NCBI RefSeq assembly: GCF_022539315.1
Contig: NC_066316.1
Span: 3,611,501-3,675,500 of the forward strand
Direction: 5' to 3'
From: Serinus canaria
Lineage: Eukaryota > Chordata > Aves > Passeriformes > Fringillidae
Length of the DNA stretch: 64,000 nucleotides
Below the pieces are notes generated by a model, which had not been told where the DNA came from, did not search any database, and saw only the letters and a list, made by a program, of their open reading frames with translations. Below are positions 59,768-64,000 of the stretch, piece by piece. Every line of letters starts with the position of its first letter. Position 1 is the first letter of the stretch. The position numbers were made by a program, and so were the translations under genes.

Positions 59768-62700
59768 GGGGAGTTCCAGCCCAGAGCTGCTGCTTCTTAA
59801 CACCTCGTTTGTCCTCCTGGCTGGGGGCAGTTGGTTTACACTCCCTTAAAGCATTGGCTGCTCTGTGTAGTGACCTGAAGGATGCACTGAGGAAGTGGGA
59901 GACTCAAAGCTTTCTTTGACTTTTTTTGCATTTCCAGAAGCGTGGTTTAGAGGCACCATAAATCAATCACCTCTTGCCACCACGTTGTAAAGAGGACAAG
60001 TGAGAGAGCTGGGCTAAGAATACAGGACTTCCTATTCCAGTGACAAGGTACTTGCCAGAGGGGGAGGCAGCCCTGGGTTTTGGACAGCTAGCAGTGGCCT
60101 GGGTGTGCTTAGGGAAAAGCCTGTGTTGAAACTGGAATGACAGGAGTGGAGGTATATTGATGTTCTATCTGGAAAACCAACCTAAATGTTGCATAACATA
60201 CAAAATATGCATAGTTTGAGACAGTGATTTAGACACCTAAGAAGCCTCACTTCGGAGCCAGCATTTACTGATGAGTTATTGGCTGTATCTATAGCTCACT
60301 GAACAGAGCCCCAGCTCAAATAATTTGTTTGCTATTGACAAGAGCTGAGGTTGAAGTAAATTAATTTAGTCAAGCTTATCGATTTTTCACCACTTATGAA
60401 GAAGAGAGGTAACATTATCTAGGTGCTGCAATCACAAGGCTTCTCTCAAAGGGTCATATTCTACTTCCTCTGAAGGTAATGCAAGGAAGATGATAACTGG
60501 GTGTGTGCCTGCTGCATTTTCCCAAAGAGGAGCCAGTTCTGACACTGCACTTAAATTAAGGGTGACGTTTTCCAAAGGCTGAAATGTTTTTAAAAATCAG
60601 AGAGATGTAGTCATGGTAGCTGTAGAGATTCCACAATCTCAACAAAATGAACAGTAAAACACCAGGAGCAGGAATTTTACAGCTTCAAAGGGTATTTGTG
60701 TTCTGTCTCCTGTCTGGAAATACAGTGTAATCAGAACTACAAGGTGGAATTTATCTCAACATGTCCAAGAGAAACACTGCTCATAAATTATGACCTGTGA
60801 GCCTAAAATCCCTTTCTAGTTAGGATATGCCTCAGGGCTGGGGGAGGTTGGATAAGGTACCAGGGGTCTGGAGGAGAAGGCAAATGCCTGATGCTTCACT
60901 CAGTGTCTCTTCCTGACACTTTTGCCTTAATTCCCAGGAATGTCATGTTCCCATCACTGTCCTCTGAGTGATGCCACCAGTCTGAGCCTCCTCCTGCTGT
61001 TCACTCTGATATGCCACATGAAGTGTCTTTGTGCCCTGATGGGGAAAGGCAGCTTTTTGTGTGAGGGCAGCTGAATTCTCTGAGCAGAGATCAGTGGATT
61101 GGTTCCTTGTTTTATTTATACCCTAGTGCTGTGTAGCAGTTGCTCTCAAAAAAATCCTACCTCTTTCCTTGTATCCTGAAATCCCCATGTCAGCCAGGCA
61201 GGCTTTTCTACTGCTAAAATGACCCATTATTTACTTATGGATATCTCAATTGTTGCTATCCTTGATTGGGCTTGTTCTTTTCTTTATTGGTCTTCTTTGG
61301 GGGATTAAAATTAGCCAGATATTGTATGTTTTTGTATCAATCAGATGGAGATGCATTTATCTACAGAATTCATGCAGCTTTGCCCAAGTAATGAATCAGT
61401 GGCACTGTGAATGTGTGGGCTCTGTGTGTGGTTATGCCAAGGACTTAGGGAGATGTTAGGACTGAGACTGCTAAGCCCAGGTGACTTGATTGACATTCAT
61501 TATTCATAAAGGTTTAATTTCATTTATTAACAAGATTAAACTCAGCAGTATCATTTATTGAAGCTGGTGGGGGGGAAGTATGCAAAAAATATTTATCTCA
61601 TTTGCATGGAACTTCCTTCAGAAAAAAAATCACAGAACCATAATGTAAAGTATATTGGAAATGGTCCTGTTAGTTATTTGAGAAATTATCAACATTTTAT
61701 GTTGTATCTGGAATGACTGGAAAGTCTGATGTGCTCTGCCTCAGTTCTCATTGATGTCAGAGTGTTGAGTACTCTGTGGTGCTTTGTGAGCATTCTGTAG
61801 TGCCCAGTGGTTTGCATGGGCATGACTGCCATGGCACAGGTGTGTGACACACTTGTTAGTCTTCATCTGTCACCAAAATGCCTCATTTAGGCAGCTTGGC
61901 CATGCTTTAATCAAAGTCATTAATTACTCAAGAAAGCCTTTTTGTGCTAAGGGTGATGTAACTGCAATTACCTCTTATTTAAGTGTGGGAAAGGTGTGAT
62001 AACTGCTCACTCAGTAGCTGAATTTGAGCTGATGGTTATTATGGTGTTCAGTGTAATTGCAATGTAGTTAAAATGCAGAGATTTCTAATATGAAAAGCAC
62101 TTCATCTATCAAGTGGCACTAATAGGTGGATCACTCACAGGAGCTTCTCAGTTCCATTACTCATCCCATGTCAGAGCCCAGAGTTTCCAGCTCTGTCAGT
62201 GCTCAGCTGCTCTGGGAGCTCACCTGTTCAAACACGGAGCTCCTGCAGAGCAAGCTCAGTGACATTTATTCATTTTGAAAAGATTTGGATGCTTCTGATT
62301 AAATAGTTATGTGTGACTTTAGGAGTAAAAATACCAGCTTCCTCCTTTTGGAGTATCCATTAAAGGAGTAAATGTAATTGCTTGGCAGTTGTTTTCATCT
62401 TGGGACAAGTATGATCATCTTCTGAAGGGAAAAACAAAACATAAAAGCCAGTAGGGTCACAGGTTTTCTCAATAATGTTGTATTGGCAGGTATAAAGACA
62501 AAACTGCTACCTGTAATTTTTATGGGAGGTATTAAGTAATGATAGGGAGATTCAAAGTGCCATATAGGTTTAACTTCTGTAGCTTTCAAGCCAGCTTTCT
62601 GCAAGTATAAAGGAAAAGAATCCTGTCCTACTTTGGTGCTGAGCTAGAAAGGCAATTAGAAGAGTCTTCCTCTGCACAGGATGGCAAGAAGCACTGGGTG

Positions 62701-64000
62701 ATTGCCTGCTCTCACTGCTGTGGGGAATCTCTGCTGCCTTTACAGGCTGCTGACATTGCTGCTGGAGGAGAGAGGTGTGGCTGCATTTATCCCTGGAGGA
62801 ATCTCCTGAGGTTGAACTTGACTCCAAGTGGACCAGGATTGGAAGTTTCACCCTGAAAGCTTGCAGGGTTAGGTTGTGTGTGAATGAAAGCAGAGTTGTG
62901 AAGCTTGGGGCAGGGGTCTGACTGTGCACACATAATTTCCAGCTTGTGCTGTGTGTAACCATGTAGGGAAATATCCCTTATTGTTTGTAGCCATGTAGAA
63001 GCACCTCCAGCCACTCTCTCTTCTGGGTTTTGGAGGCTTTTTATAAACAAGGGATATTTGCCTGGCTGCCAGCAGTTGTCCTGGGAGTGATAGAGAAGTG
63101 ATCCATTTTTGCCAAGCTGAGTTTGACCACGTTAAATTTGGAGTGTGAGGGCTCTAAACAATCAGGGAAATGAGAGCAGGAAGGGATCAGCAAGCAGATG
63201 TGAGCAATGGCATCCAAATGCTCTCTGTTCTGTGGGCAAAGAGATTGGGTGGATAATGTCAGGCTGCAGGAGACAAAAAGGAGTTTGAATCATAAAGCAG
63301 CTGAAAACTTGCCAGACTTAATTTTTCTTCCCCACTTTTTGTCACTCTTTGAACAGCACAGCCACTGGAATGGAAACACAGATGCAGAAAGGGAAACATC
63401 AAAATGTGGGGGTGTACCAAACTGGCATCCAAATTGTGGCATCCAGGAGCTGTGTGTTTTGAGAGAGGGAAGTTTGTAGGGTGTCAGGAATGAGCTGCTG
63501 GCCAATTTTGGACTCTTTTCAAATGTGTCATTGAGGATATAAAAGCAGCAATCTTGGTCTGAGATCATTCTGCAGCTTGTTGCTGTGGCTTTGGGGGCAA
63601 CCCCTCCACATTCCTTCCATATCTGAGGCATGTACATCTTCCAGCGCTCTTAGTGAGCCAGCGTGCACTAATTCAGTAGTTGCTGAAAGAAAGATGGAAC
63701 AAGTGAGTTCCTGCTAACTGCTCAGAGCAGGGACATTCCTTTCCCTTGAAATCCCCATTAATTTTTGGATTTGTTTGGGTAAAACAGTGTCTTCTGGTCT
63801 GAAAATATCAGAAGCACTGACGTTTGTATACAAAACAGGCACTTTGGTAATCTTCCCCTCTATTTGTCATGGCATGTGGTCATTGCTGTTCAAAGCCTTT
63901 TAAACTTCTTATTTGAAAACTTTATATCCTTCTTCAGAGAAAGAAATTGTTAAGAAAAGAGTTGAGCCCATGATCTTCCTAGTTAGAGATGGGATTTAAG
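59768..64000. other. No supported gene; unique non-coding sequence
   Basis: AT-rich unique DNA to the window end. An octamer ATTTGCAT occurs in CTCATTTGCATGGAAC near 61,600. TAATTA-type words cluster around 61,920-61,970. Open frames reach 130 codons (62,570-62,962 minus) without domains. Confidence 0.5.

Noticed and set aside
60051..60070. CTCF-like sequence GCCAGAGGGGGAGGCAG
   Set aside because: It resembles the motif only loosely: the central CAGGGGGCGC core is not met.
1..64000. tRNA, rRNA, microRNA and CRISPR features
   Set aside because: By eye I found no tRNA cloverleaf with A and B boxes, no rRNA similarity, no known microRNA seed-hairpin and no spaced direct repeats. A covariance-model scan would be needed to exclude small RNAs.

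Overview
The window looks like euchromatic DNA from a bird, most likely a songbird. The evidence is the type of interspersed repeats: CR1 LINE 3' tails, which are the dominant avian retroposon, and LTRs that I recognise from memory as passerine-type. I see no SINE families and the repeat density is low, as is usual for birds. It contains no operons, tRNA or rRNA genes, CRISPR arrays or convincing multi-exon protein-coding genes. The longest open frames are 166-190 codons. They either run into repeats or lie in GC-rich DNA where stop codons are rare, and none shows a protein family I can name. I read the window as intergenic or deep intronic sequence with a few structured islands.

Layout. 1-4.6 kb is unique non-coding sequence, with a 59-codon open frame of protein-like composition at the left edge. 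4.6-4.7 kb carries a truncated CR1 tail, followed by an A20 tract. 8.57-9.41 kb carries a minus-strand LTR with a readable polyadenylation signal. 9.4-19.7 kb is unique. 19.71-20.75 kb is the cleanest structure: a minus-strand CR1 split by a 575-bp solo LTR flanked by a perfect 6-bp target-site duplication, with CR1 resuming without loss on the far side. Beside it is an octamer motif abutting an interferon-response-like motif. 26.79 kb has a tight CpG and regulatory-motif cluster. 32.9-33.9 kb is a GC-rich block. 42.28-42.70 kb has facing A20 and T28 tracts. 46.16-46.34 kb has a 23-bp duplication and a (GTT)9 microsatellite.

The region most worth following up is 47.74-49.44 kb. A short, dense CpG island is followed by three copies of a 34-bp repeat. 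These merge into three tandem copies of a roughly 0.42-0.52 kb unit. Each unit begins with the same ATG-containing segment and ends its exon-like part in the same consensus splice donor (CAG|GTAAGG or CCAG|GTAAGG), exactly 44 nt after the ATG. This looks like an array of alternative first exons for one plus-strand transcript. A possible 196-nt internal exon of matching phase lies at 54,950-55,145. Whether the product is a protein, a long non-coding RNA or nothing cannot be decided from sequence alone. Replacements in the third copy all alter amino acids, which argues against conserved coding.

55.1-64 kb is again unique sequence with two small minisatellite-like duplications, at 56.95 and 59.71 kb. 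Family assignments for repeats rest on remembered consensus features, not on a database search.
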